Source of the DNA: Nanobdellota archaeon
Lineage (GTDB): Archaea; Nanobdellota; Nanobdellia; Woesearchaeales; JAHJBD01
Direction of reading: 5' to 3'
Length of the DNA: 10,241 nt
Assembly (NCBI GenBank): GCA_018813725.1
Contig: JAHJBD010000035.1
Location: forward strand, 1-10,241
The notes beneath the pieces were generated by a model, which did no database searches, had not been told where the DNA came from, and worked only from the letters and a program-made list of their open reading frames with translations. Made by a program: the position numbers and the translations under genes. Positions within the stretch are counted from its first letter, which is position 1. Each line of letters begins with the position of its first letter. This document shows positions 1-6,666 of this stretch, in pieces.

Positions 1-40
1 ACAGCCAGTTTTGGTCTTTGAAGGATTTTATATAAGCCAT
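1..40 (-). CDS. Transposase, N-terminal fragment (IS1182/DUF772-like), cut by window edge
   Basis: Reading leftward from the ATG at 38-40, the 13 visible codons give MAYIKSFKDQNWL. This resembles the start of IS1182-type (DUF772) transposases found in archaea and anaerobic bacteria. A strong Shine-Dalgarno-like GAGGTGA lies 6 bases upstream of the ATG. The coding sequence starts 94 bases inside a 25-bp terminal repeat (135-159), as expected for an IS transposase. The rest of the gene lies left of the window, so integrity cannot be judged. The family call rests on few residues but is supported by the matching terminal repeat of the right-hand IS, which carries the C-terminal part of a transposase of the same type. 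Confidence 0.7.
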   Translation of the reverse strand, partial: MAYIKSFKDQNWL

Positions 41-134
41 GTAGAATCACCTCATCTTTACTAATTTTATAGACGAGAAAGTAGATAAATGTTTCTATCT
101 CTCGACGAGAGAAAAAAATAGAGAATCAGTAATT

Positions 135-159
135 GTCGGACAGCCTCTTTAGGTTGGGG
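135..159. repeat. IS terminal inverted repeat (left copy)
   Basis: Read inward (minus strand), the 25 bases are CCCCAACCT, then AA, then AGAGGCTGTCCGAC. The right-hand IS begins at 10006 with the same bases except TT in place of AA, so 23 of 25 match. Homology stops outside CCCC on both sides, which sets the element boundary at 159/160. Confidence 0.85.
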
Positions 160-204
160 ATCGGCGAGCATATAGATCACTGGAAAGTTTTAGTTATATC
201 AATA

Positions 205-233
205 TAAAATAGAACAAGAAAAAAATAATAAAA
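205..233 (-). terminator. Candidate T-rich transcription stop after fabG
   Basis: Downstream of the fabG stop, the minus strand reads through T-rich sequence including a run of six T followed by C, with no clear stem-loop. Archaeal RNA polymerases commonly terminate at such U-rich tracts. The position is right for the end of the eight-gene operon, but the call rests on composition only. Confidence 0.35.
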
Positions 234-980
234 TTAACCAAACATCATTCCGCCGTCTACCCTGATCACTTGGGAAGAGATATACTTTCCTTTAGAAGAT
301 GCAAGGAAAACAGCAAGGTTAGCCACATCTTCAGGCTGGCCCATCTCTTTTGAAGGGATCAAGCTAAGTATCTGGTCAAGCATCATCATAGGTATCTTAT
401 CAGTCATCTTGCTTTTGATAAAGCCTGGCGCGATAGCATTCACAGTTATCTTCTGCTTTCCAAGCTCTTTTGCTAGTGATTTGGTAAACCCTATTATGCC
501 TGCTTTTGTTGAAGCATAATTGCACTGGCCAAAATTACCGCCAACTCCAGCGATTGAGCTTAAGGATATTATTGACCCGCCTTCAGGTATCATCTCCAAA
601 ACATTATGTGTCACATTATATACTGAGTTAAGGTTTATGCTGATCACAGAGTTCCATTCCTCTGGTGTCATCTTCTTTAGTGTCCTGTCCTTTGTGATGC
701 CTGCATTGTTAACCAAGATATTGATATTTGGGAAAGTTTTCTTGATCTCTTCTACCATCGCTTTTACCGCTTCAAAATTAGATACATCAGCATAATAAGA
801 AGCAGCCTCCACACCAAGCGCCTTTAGCTCAGCTACAGTTGCTTCAGCACCTTCTTTTGCTGGTTCTATATCATTGATTATTATGTTAGCACCCTCTTTA
901 GCCATGGCCACAGCGATAGATTTTCCTATCCCTTGCGACCCACCTGTTATCAATGCAGTCTTTCCTTTTAATTCATCCAT
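234..980 (-). CDS. fabG: FabG-like 3-oxoacyl reductase (SDR family)
   Basis: This is a classical short-chain dehydrogenase of 248 aa that would reduce a 3-oxoacyl thioester to the 3-hydroxyacyl form in the cytoplasm. Visible motifs are the nucleotide-binding GGSQGIG (13-19), NNAG (91-94) and the complete tetrad N116, S142, Y155, K159. The end of beta-strand 2 reads IIINDIEP; Asp37 there usually favours NAD(H) over NADP(H), which would be less typical for a biosynthetic FabG. The ATG at 980 was chosen because GGAGG lies 8-10 bases upstream, it fits the family start, and it begins one base after the thiolase 1 stop. A longer frame to 1016 would run into thiolase 1. It is the last gene of the operon. 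Whether the substrate carrier is ACP or CoA is open; no ACP is nearby. Confidence 0.9.
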   Translation of the reverse strand: MDELKGKTALITGGSQGIGKSIAVAMAKEGANIIINDIEPAKEGAEATVAELKALGVEAASYYADVSNFEAVKAMVEEIKKTFPNINILVNNAGITKDRTLKKMTPEEWNSVISINLNSVYNVTHNVLEMIPEGGSIISLSSIAGVGGNFGQCNYASTKAGIIGFTKSLAKELGKQKITVNAIAPGFIKSKMTDKIPMMMLDQILSLIPSKEMGQPEDVANLAVFLASSKGKYISSQVIRVDGGMMFG

Positions 981-981
981 A

Positions 982-2118
982 TTAAACCCCTCCGATTTTC
1001 TTAAGTATGTGTGCAACAGTTGTGCCGCCAGCCCCTCCTATGTTATGGGCTAGCGCATTTCTAACCTTGCTAAGTTGCCTATCTCCTGCTTCGCCTCGCA
1101 TCTGTTTTAATATCTCATATATCATCCCAACACCAGTTGCGCTGATAGGGTGGCCTTTTGCCTTTAACCCGCCAGATACATTAACAGGCATCTTGCCGTC
1201 GATCTTAAAATACCCGTCTCTGATCAGCTTGTAAGCCTCGCCTTTCTTGCAAAACCCAACATCTTCATACGCCAAAAGCTCTACTATAGTAAATGCATCA
1301 TGGATCTCAGCAAAATCAATATCACCGCGTTCAAGACCTGCCTGTTCAAATGCTTCATTTGCTGTTATGACATTCCCTTCCCATGTGGTTAGGCAGTCCC
1401 TTTCAAAAGGTGGGAGGTAATCAGCGCATAAAGATGATCCAATTATCTTAACATCAGTCTTATCTTTTGTCAACACAGTAGCAGCAGCACCATCTACACT
1501 TATGCTGCAGTCAAAAAGCCTCAAAGGCGAGGTTACTATAGGAGACTTTCTTATATCATCAAGCGTGACTTTCTTTCCATAAAAGAATGCGTTTGGGTTA
1601 AGATAACCATTCTCATGGTTCTTAAGTGCAATCAGTGCAAGGTCATCCATAGTGGTCTCTGGGAATTCTTTCATGTAAGCTTGTGCAACAAGCGCATTCT
1701 CACTTGGAAATATCAATCCCTCTGGCTGCTCCCATTTTGATTCAGCAGCCATTGCAAACTCTGATGTTATCATCTCAGTGTTTCTTGTATGTCCATGCAG
1801 TTTCTCTGCACCTACAACAAGAACATTATCATAATCCAATTGGTTAGCAGTCCATACCAAAGCCCCTCCAGTTGCGCATGCAGCAGGAATACGGATTATA
1901 GGGACATTGGTCTTTAATATCCCTGATAACATTGCAGCAAAATGCCTTTGGTTTTCGCCAGTATAAAACCACTCTATTGATCCGCAAACGATAGCATCGA
2001 TCTTTTTTAGAGAAGTATCAGCATCCTTTAATGCTCCACTGATAGCTTCATACGCTAACATATGCGTTGGTTTGTCATGGATACCATATCTAGTGCATCC
2101 TGCGCCTTTCACATACAT
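982..2118 (-). CDS. Thiolase 1 (archaeal/SCP-x-type acetyl-CoA C-acyltransferase)
   Basis: This 378-aa thiolase-fold enzyme would make or break the C-C bond of 3-oxoacyl-CoA. The expected active-site elements are all present: nucleophilic Cys81 in IPAACATGG, HDAFT near 273, GGLKAKGHP with His near 323, and HNIGGAGG with His358, the third catalytic position of SCP-x-type thiolases. The length matches archaeal thiolases that work with a DUF35 partner, and a DUF35 domain is encoded in the same operon. The ATG at 2118 is preceded by AGGTG at 7 bases and overlaps the oxidoreductase gamma gene by 10 bp; fabG follows after one base. It is clearly paralogous to thiolase 2, from residue 1 with almost no gaps. 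Direction (condensation or cleavage) cannot be read from sequence; pairing with FabG and a FabZ-like dehydratase favours synthesis. Confidence 0.88.
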   Translation of the reverse strand: MYVKGAGCTRYGIHDKPTHMLAYEAISGALKDADTSLKKIDAIVCGSIEWFYTGENQRHFAAMLSGILKTNVPIIRIPAACATGGALVWTANQLDYDNVLVVGAEKLHGHTRNTEMITSEFAMAAESKWEQPEGLIFPSENALVAQAYMKEFPETTMDDLALIALKNHENGYLNPNAFFYGKKVTLDDIRKSPIVTSPLRLFDCSISVDGAAATVLTKDKTDVKIIGSSLCADYLPPFERDCLTTWEGNVITANEAFEQAGLERGDIDFAEIHDAFTIVELLAYEDVGFCKKGEAYKLIRDGYFKIDGKMPVNVSGGLKAKGHPISATGVGMIYEILKQMRGEAGDRQLSKVRNALAHNIGGAGGTTVAHILKKIGGV

Positions 2119-2642
2119 TGTTCAGCACCTTTAATCAGAGCCTTTTGATTTATCTCAACCAGCTCTGGTTTTTTCCCTAAAACCCTTTTTAATGTCTTTA
2201 TTGCAACCTGAATATCGATAATCCCTCTTTTCTTGATATAAGCGCCGATCATGACCATGTTGGTCGCCTTTTTGTTTCCAAGCTCAGATGCTATCTCAGT
2301 TGCAGGAATTAAAACAACTTCAAGATCAGTCCTGCTGACTTTTTTCTTGCATTCAGAAGTATTGATGATGATAATCCCCCCAGGAACCAAAGATTCCTCG
2401 AATTTCTTAAGCGATGGTTCATTTAATATCAAAGCAGTTGTCGGATTGACTACAACTGGGCTTCCTATCGGCTTATCTGATATTATCACAGTTGCATTTG
2501 CTGTGCCCCCTCTCATCTCTGCTCCATAAGATACCATCCCGCAAGTTTCAAGGCCCTGGTCCATCGCTGCATTTGCTATAAGGCTTCCAGCTAATACAAC
2601 TCCTTGCCCGCCATGACCTGCAATCTTAATATCATCTTTCAT
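2109..2642 (-). CDS. 2-oxoacid:ferredoxin oxidoreductase, gamma subunit
   Basis: This is the gamma domain (POR/KOR gamma fold) of a CoA-dependent 2-oxoacid:ferredoxin oxidoreductase, which contributes to the CoA-binding side of the complex. It shows the hallmark N-terminal AGHGGQGV, then SYGAEMRGG and PIGSPVV, and is of normal length at 177 aa. The ATG at 2642 is preferred: AAGGATG lies 6 bases upstream and the protein then begins MKDDIKIAGHGGQG, as relatives do. An alternative ATG at 2651 adds three residues but has a poorer ribosome site. It overlaps the beta gene by 11 bp and thiolase 1 by 10 bp, suggesting translational coupling. Substrate specificity cannot be assigned from this subunit. 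Confidence 0.88.
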   Translation of the reverse strand: MKDDIKIAGHGGQGVVLAGSLIANAAMDQGLETCGMVSYGAEMRGGTANATVIISDKPIGSPVVVNPTTALILNEPSLKKFEESLVPGGIIIINTSECKKKVSRTDLEVVLIPATEIASELGNKKATNMVMIGAYIKKRGIIDIQVAIKTLKRVLGKKPELVEINQKALIKGAEQCM

Positions 2643-3363
2643 TTCTGACATCCTTGAATATTCCCAGTGGAAAATATTCTTTCATCTTATCGATAAATCC
2701 TATAGAACTTTTAACATCCATCTTCCAGTTTGTCGGGCACATTGACAATACTTCAACAAAAGAATACCCTTTACCGTCAAGCTGGCACTGGAAAGCTTTT
2801 CTTATGGCTTCTTTTGTGTTTTTTAATCCCTCAGCACTGTCAACAGCACACCTTTCGATATAAGCAGGGCCGTCAAGTACAGAAAGCAGCTCACACACTT
2901 TTAAAGGGCCCCCCTCAAAATTATTGCCTCTCCCTTTTGGAGTAGTGGTTGTGACCTGTGATGGCAATGTTGTAGGTGCCATCTGTCCGCCAGTCATCCC
3001 ATATATTGCATTATTTACAAAGATTACAGTAATGTTCTCTCCACGGTTTGCAGTGTGTAATGTTTCAGTTGTTCCGATAGCAGCAAGATCCCCATCACCT
3101 TGATATGCCAGTACAAATTTATCAGGGTGGACTCTTTTTATCGCGCTCATCACAGAAGGCACCCTTCCATGCGCGCATTCGATTATGTCCATGTTGAAAT
3201 AATTATAGAAAAGTACAGCGCAGCCAACAGGCGCAGACGCGATAGCTTTCTCGCGAAGCCCCATCTCATCCATCAGTTGGGCGATTATCCTATGGACTAT
3301 TGTGTGTCCGCACCCTGTGCAGTAATGCATGCTATTTCCTTTTAATGTCTTAACTTCTTCCAT
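2632..3363 (-). CDS. 2-oxoacid:ferredoxin oxidoreductase, beta subunit (TPP-binding)
   Basis: This 243-aa subunit binds thiamine diphosphate and the proximal [4Fe-4S] cluster of an oxygen-sensitive 2-oxoacid:ferredoxin oxidoreductase. The TPP/Mg motif runs from GDGDLAAIG to NNAIYGMTGGQ. Four cysteines in the positions expected for the cluster are visible: C15 and C18 in CTGCGH, C48 in PVGCAV and C209 in MCPTNW. The enzyme therefore looks active and indicates anaerobic metabolism. The start ATG at 3363 has AAGGTGA about 9 bases upstream and overlaps the alpha gene by 14 bp. Together with alpha and gamma it forms a three-gene set without a delta (ferredoxin-like) subunit. The expected product is acyl-CoA, CO2 and reduced ferredoxin, or the reverse carboxylation. 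Confidence 0.92.
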   Translation of the reverse strand: MEEVKTLKGNSMHYCTGCGHTIVHRIIAQLMDEMGLREKAIASAPVGCAVLFYNYFNMDIIECAHGRVPSVMSAIKRVHPDKFVLAYQGDGDLAAIGTTETLHTANRGENITVIFVNNAIYGMTGGQMAPTTLPSQVTTTTPKGRGNNFEGGPLKVCELLSVLDGPAYIERCAVDSAEGLKNTKEAIRKAFQCQLDGKGYSFVEVLSMCPTNWKMDVKSSIGFIDKMKEYFPLGIFKDVRNER

Positions 3364-4411
3364 ATATCTCTTTCACCTTAGTTACTATCTGTTCAGTATC
3401 AGGATACCAACCGCCGCCACAGCCCATGAAATGGATTTTCCCTTTGCACTCTAGGCTTAATTTTACATCTTCTATCATCTGTCCACAGCTCATCTCAACA
3501 ACCAGAAAATCTTTTCCTTTGTATTTGGCAAAGATCTTTTCAGGGAAAGGCCATAATGAGACTGGCTGTATTATCCCTACTTTATAACCTAGTTTTCTTG
3601 CTGCATCAACAGCTTCCTTGCACACCCTTGCTGTTATCCCATATGCAGCGATGAATAGCTCAGCATCTTCAGTCTTATACTCTTTGCATAAGCATAGCTC
3701 ATCTTTAATCCTTTGATATTTCTCCTGCAGATGGATATTATGTTTGGTCAATCTATCATCTGATTCAAGGAACAACGTCTTGACAACATGCGGTTCTCTT
3801 CCTTTACACCCATCAAGTATCCATCCTGATTTAGAAGGCAGTTCTAATATCGGCTTGTAGTCTTTTAGCTCAACAGGCTCGACCATCTGTCCTGTAATCC
3901 CATCGGCTAGGATAAGTACAGGGTTCCTATAATGGTCAGCATAGTCAAAAGCATCCATGGTTAAGTCATACATCTCCTGCACAGTAGAAGGTGCAAGGAC
4001 TATCAGCTTGTAATCTCCATGCCCCCCTCCTTTCACAGACTGGAAATAATCTGCTTGCGAAGCGCGTATGTTTCCAAGGCCTGGACCCCCCCTCATAACA
4101 TTAGCTATAACACATGGCAATTCGCCACCAGCAATGTATGAGATGCCCTCTTGTTTTAGTGCGATCCCAGGGGAACTTGAAGATGTCATGCATCTTACTC
4201 CAGCAGCGCTTGCCCCAAAGATCATATTGATTGCAGACAATTCAGCTTCAGCCTGGATAAATATTCCACCAGCTTTTGGCATAAGGGCAGACATCTGCTC
4301 AGGAACCTCATTCTGTGGAGTTATAGGATAACCTGCATAGAACGTGCATCCCGCTTTGATAGCTGCATGTACCATAGCTTCATTTCCTTTCATCAATATT
4401 TTTTCTGTCAT
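3350..4411 (-). CDS. vorB: 2-oxoacid:ferredoxin oxidoreductase, alpha subunit (VorB-like)
   Basis: This 353-aa alpha subunit carries the pyrimidine-binding TPP domain: MKGNEAMVHAAIKAGC, then YPITPQNEV, the catalytic-type QAEAELSAINM and the CMTSSSSPG loop, followed by a C-terminal transketolase-C-like domain. The sequence resembles proteins annotated as 3-methyl-2-oxobutanoate dehydrogenase subunit VorB more than pyruvate-type enzymes. Branched-chain 2-oxoacids are thus the first guess for substrate, with 2-oxoglutarate-type (KorA) the main alternative. The start codon at 4411 shares one base with the stop of the upstream DUF35-DUF362 gene (TAATG), a strong sign of coupled translation. In this operon it may supply acyl-CoA starter units to the thiolases (inference). 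Confidence 0.9.
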   Translation of the reverse strand: MTEKILMKGNEAMVHAAIKAGCTFYAGYPITPQNEVPEQMSALMPKAGGIFIQAEAELSAINMIFGASAAGVRCMTSSSSPGIALKQEGISYIAGGELPCVIANVMRGGPGLGNIRASQADYFQSVKGGGHGDYKLIVLAPSTVQEMYDLTMDAFDYADHYRNPVLILADGITGQMVEPVELKDYKPILELPSKSGWILDGCKGREPHVVKTLFLESDDRLTKHNIHLQEKYQRIKDELCLCKEYKTEDAELFIAAYGITARVCKEAVDAARKLGYKVGIIQPVSLWPFPEKIFAKYKGKDFLVVEMSCGQMIEDVKLSLECKGKIHFMGCGGGWYPDTEQIVTKVKEIYGRS

Positions 4412-5544
4412 TATCGCATCTTTATCAGTTTTGAACCATAAGCAGGTTTAAGCTCACGTTTACATGCATCAAGCTGATCACCTGTTACAGTTATCTCGCG
4501 CATATCAGCAGACCCTATTCCCATCCTTTCTGCAGTATCTGTCAAAGGGACTTTTCTTAGCATCCCCATCTCCTCAAAAACCTTGTCCACAGCAACTGGG
4601 TCACGGCTTGCCATGATCATGTTAAGGAATGCTGGTTCCCCATAATTTAAAGGTCCGTTCCCTTGGAGTCCAATACTGCAGTCAGCTAAAGTAAAATACT
4701 TTGGTAACACCTTATGCAGATGGCATATCGCTTCCAAAGCTTTTGCTGGGTCATTTTGCAGCTCTTTGTAGGTCTCAGCAGACACAACCCTTGTCATGTT
4801 CTCCAGAGCACCAGAGATACCTAGCAGCATATGCGTCTTCATAACAGGCACATTGATAATAAGGTCATTCTCATACAATATCTTTGATACCTTGAACTTG
4901 AACCCGCCTGATTCTTTATCCACAAATTCAGTTTTAGCGATATCAACCAGTTTGACTCCATTATCAGATGCCAGTTTTGCAATGCCTGTCCTGCTTACCG
5001 CCTTATCAAACTCAGCAAACTGAGACTGTTCTGCGATAGTTATATTGTTCCGGCTAACCTTTTGTGCCACAAGATTATCTATCAATGCCTTTATCACTTT
5101 TGGGTTGGTTGTTAAGGCATAATAAGAATATGCTGCAGTCATTATGTTTGGCTTTATCAGCACTTTTGTATTCTCATCTAGCTTTAATCCGCCAACAAGC
5201 TCAATAGCCTTCTTGACAGCAAACTCATGATCATATTTGATCTTTATGATAGATACAGCATTTTCATCATCACTGGCTTCCCACTTGAACTCATCACCAA
5301 TCTTATACTCATTCATAACCTTCTTTGGCATCTTGTTGCCGTGCTCGTCCTCAAGGATCAGCGTGTAGTAAGGTATTATAGGGTGTTCTGGTGATGGTAT
5401 AGATATCTTTGTGACACCCATTACCTTTGTCTTGGTGCCTACCTCAATCTCAATAGGCTCTCCGCAATAGATACACCTGTCAACAGGATAAATCCATTTC
5501 TTATCACATTTCTTGCATTTCCATCTTTCTATCAAATTAACCAC
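4411..5544 (-). CDS. Fusion protein: DUF35 zinc ribbon/OB fold plus DUF362
   Basis: Two domains are visible in 377 aa. Residues about 7-28 form a rubredoxin-like zinc ribbon with C10, C13, C24 and C27. Residues about 35-95 read as the DUF35 OB fold. Residues about 105-377 match DUF362, with the family-like segments VLIKPNIM, PVMKTHMLLGISGALEN, GNGPLNYGEP and MASRDPVAVD. DUF35 proteins bridge archaeal thiolase and HMG-CoA synthase and hold the CoA moiety; the role of DUF362 is not established. No 4Fe-4S motif, often present in DUF362 proteins, is seen. The start is uncertain: GTG at 5544 overlaps thiolase 2 by 8 bp, while TTG at 5535 has AGGTGG 5 bases upstream. Placement directly after thiolase 2 suggests it serves one or both thiolases. 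Confidence 0.82.
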   Translation of the reverse strand: MVNLIERWKCKKCDKKWIYPVDRCIYCGEPIEIEVGTKTKVMGVTKISIPSPEHPIIPYYTLILEDEHGNKMPKKVMNEYKIGDEFKWEASDDENAVSIIKIKYDHEFAVKKAIELVGGLKLDENTKVLIKPNIMTAAYSYYALTTNPKVIKALIDNLVAQKVSRNNITIAEQSQFAEFDKAVSRTGIAKLASDNGVKLVDIAKTEFVDKESGGFKFKVSKILYENDLIINVPVMKTHMLLGISGALENMTRVVSAETYKELQNDPAKALEAICHLHKVLPKYFTLADCSIGLQGNGPLNYGEPAFLNMIMASRDPVAVDKVFEEMGMLRKVPLTDTAERMGIGSADMREITVTGDQLDACKRELKPAYGSKLIKMR

Positions 5545-6661
5545 CTACCTTCTTAAAGACATGAACTGTTATCGAAGCTCCAACACCGCCTTTGTTCTCA
5601 GTCAGCCCGTACTTTGCATCGCTAACCTGCCTTTCCTTTGCTTGCCCCCTTAACTGCTTCACAACCTCATATATCTGGGCAACGCCTGTCGGGCTTATAG
5701 GGTGGCCCCTTGCTTTTAATCCGCCACTAGTATTTACTGGAAGCTTTCCGTCAATCTTCACAATACCTTCCCTTATCATATCTGACCCTTCACCTTTTTT
5801 GCAAAAGCCGAGGTCTTCATAAGCCATAAGTTCAAGTATAGTGAATGCATCATGCACCTCAGCAATATTAACCTCTTCAGGTCCAATGCCTGCCTGCTTG
5901 TACGCTTCTTCAGCAGCAATCTTTGTAGCTTTCAATTCTGTTAAGCTCTCCCTGTCAAAAGTGAAAAGATAATCTGTTGCCATTCCTGACCCTGCAACCT
6001 CAATGTCTGTCTTATCTTTGCTTATTATCGCAGCAGCTGCACCGTTTACGCTAATGCTGCAGTCAAAAAGCCTAAACGGTGATGCCACAACAGGAGAACT
6101 CTTTATAGCATCCAAAGTTACGCGCTTCTGGTAAAAGTTAGCTTTTGGGTTAAGGAAAGCATTCTCATGGTTCTTGAAAGCAATCTCTGCAAGATCATCA
6201 GTTGTTGTGCCAAATTTCAGCATATGCTGCTGCGCCAATAATGCATTTTCAGCTGGAAATACTAATCCTTCCTGCTGGCTGTAGACACGTTCAGCAGCCG
6301 CCAATATCTCTTTTGTGATGGTCTCAGTCTTGTTGCACGAGATCTTGTCTGTACCAAGCACTAATATATTATTGAATTTCAGCCTTAATGCTGTCCAGAA
6401 AGCTGCACCACCTCCGCCACAGACAGCAGGTATACGGATTATCGGCATCTTTCTTTTAAAAAGTGAACTGACAACACAAGGATAGTGCCTCTGCCGCTCA
6501 TCACTTACTAGTGTGTCCACTGTTGAGGCCACTACTGCATCCACATCATTTAAAGACATGTCTGCATCATTCAATGCTTCAGTAGTCGCCTCATAGGCCA
6601 TATCCTGCGTACTTCTATCCTCAAGGCTAAACTGGGTCATACCGACCCCTTTTACATACAT
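5537..6661 (-). CDS. Thiolase 2 (archaeal/SCP-x-like, altered third catalytic motif)
   Basis: This is a paralogue of thiolase 1 with the same fold and length (374 aa). Cys81 (IPAVCGGGG), HDAFT and GGLKARGHP (His near 320) are conserved. However, the HNIG motif, which holds the third catalytic residue in thiolase 1 and the SCP-x family, reads ENKGGVG here, so His is replaced by Glu at about 355. It may have a different reaction (for example decarboxylative condensation or a structural role) or act only in a heteromer with thiolase 1. The ATG at 6661 was chosen because it gives MYVKG, matching the thiolase 1 start, with AAGTGA 5 bases upstream. A GTG at 6670 would overlap the FabZ-like stop by 4 bp (GTGA) and is a real alternative. 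The DUF35-DUF362 gene follows with an overlap. Confidence 0.85.
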   Translation of the reverse strand: MYVKGVGMTQFSLEDRSTQDMAYEATTEALNDADMSLNDVDAVVASTVDTLVSDERQRHYPCVVSSLFKRKMPIIRIPAVCGGGGAAFWTALRLKFNNILVLGTDKISCNKTETITKEILAAAERVYSQQEGLVFPAENALLAQQHMLKFGTTTDDLAEIAFKNHENAFLNPKANFYQKRVTLDAIKSSPVVASPFRLFDCSISVNGAAAAIISKDKTDIEVAGSGMATDYLFTFDRESLTELKATKIAAEEAYKQAGIGPEEVNIAEVHDAFTILELMAYEDLGFCKKGEGSDMIREGIVKIDGKLPVNTSGGLKARGHPISPTGVAQIYEVVKQLRGQAKERQVSDAKYGLTENKGGVGASITVHVFKKVGG

Positions 6662-6666
6662 TTCAA

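Larger units (their letters stand above)
1..159 (-). mobile_element. Partial IS element (IS1182-like), transposase-start end
   Basis: This is the end of an insertion sequence that continues left of the window. It comprises the transposase start (1-40), a 94-bp leader with its ribosome-binding site, and a terminal repeat at 135-159. The same repeat, inverted and with two mismatches, bounds the IS at 10006-10241. That second element shows the opposite (3') end of a like-oriented transposase. The two are therefore probably copies of one IS family in direct orientation on either side of the metabolic genes. The leader contains a palindrome at 98-112 that could form a hairpin. Confidence 0.7.

Noticed and set aside
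981..1016. Upstream ATG extending FabG by 12 residues
   Set aside because: It would overlap the thiolase 1 end, has no family similarity in the extension, and the ATG at 980 has a GGAGG site and the usual SDR start.
982..6661. Thiolase 1 and 2 as a recent tandem duplication
   Set aside because: The proteins are clearly paralogous but differ throughout, including the active site, and are separated by four genes, so the duplication is old.
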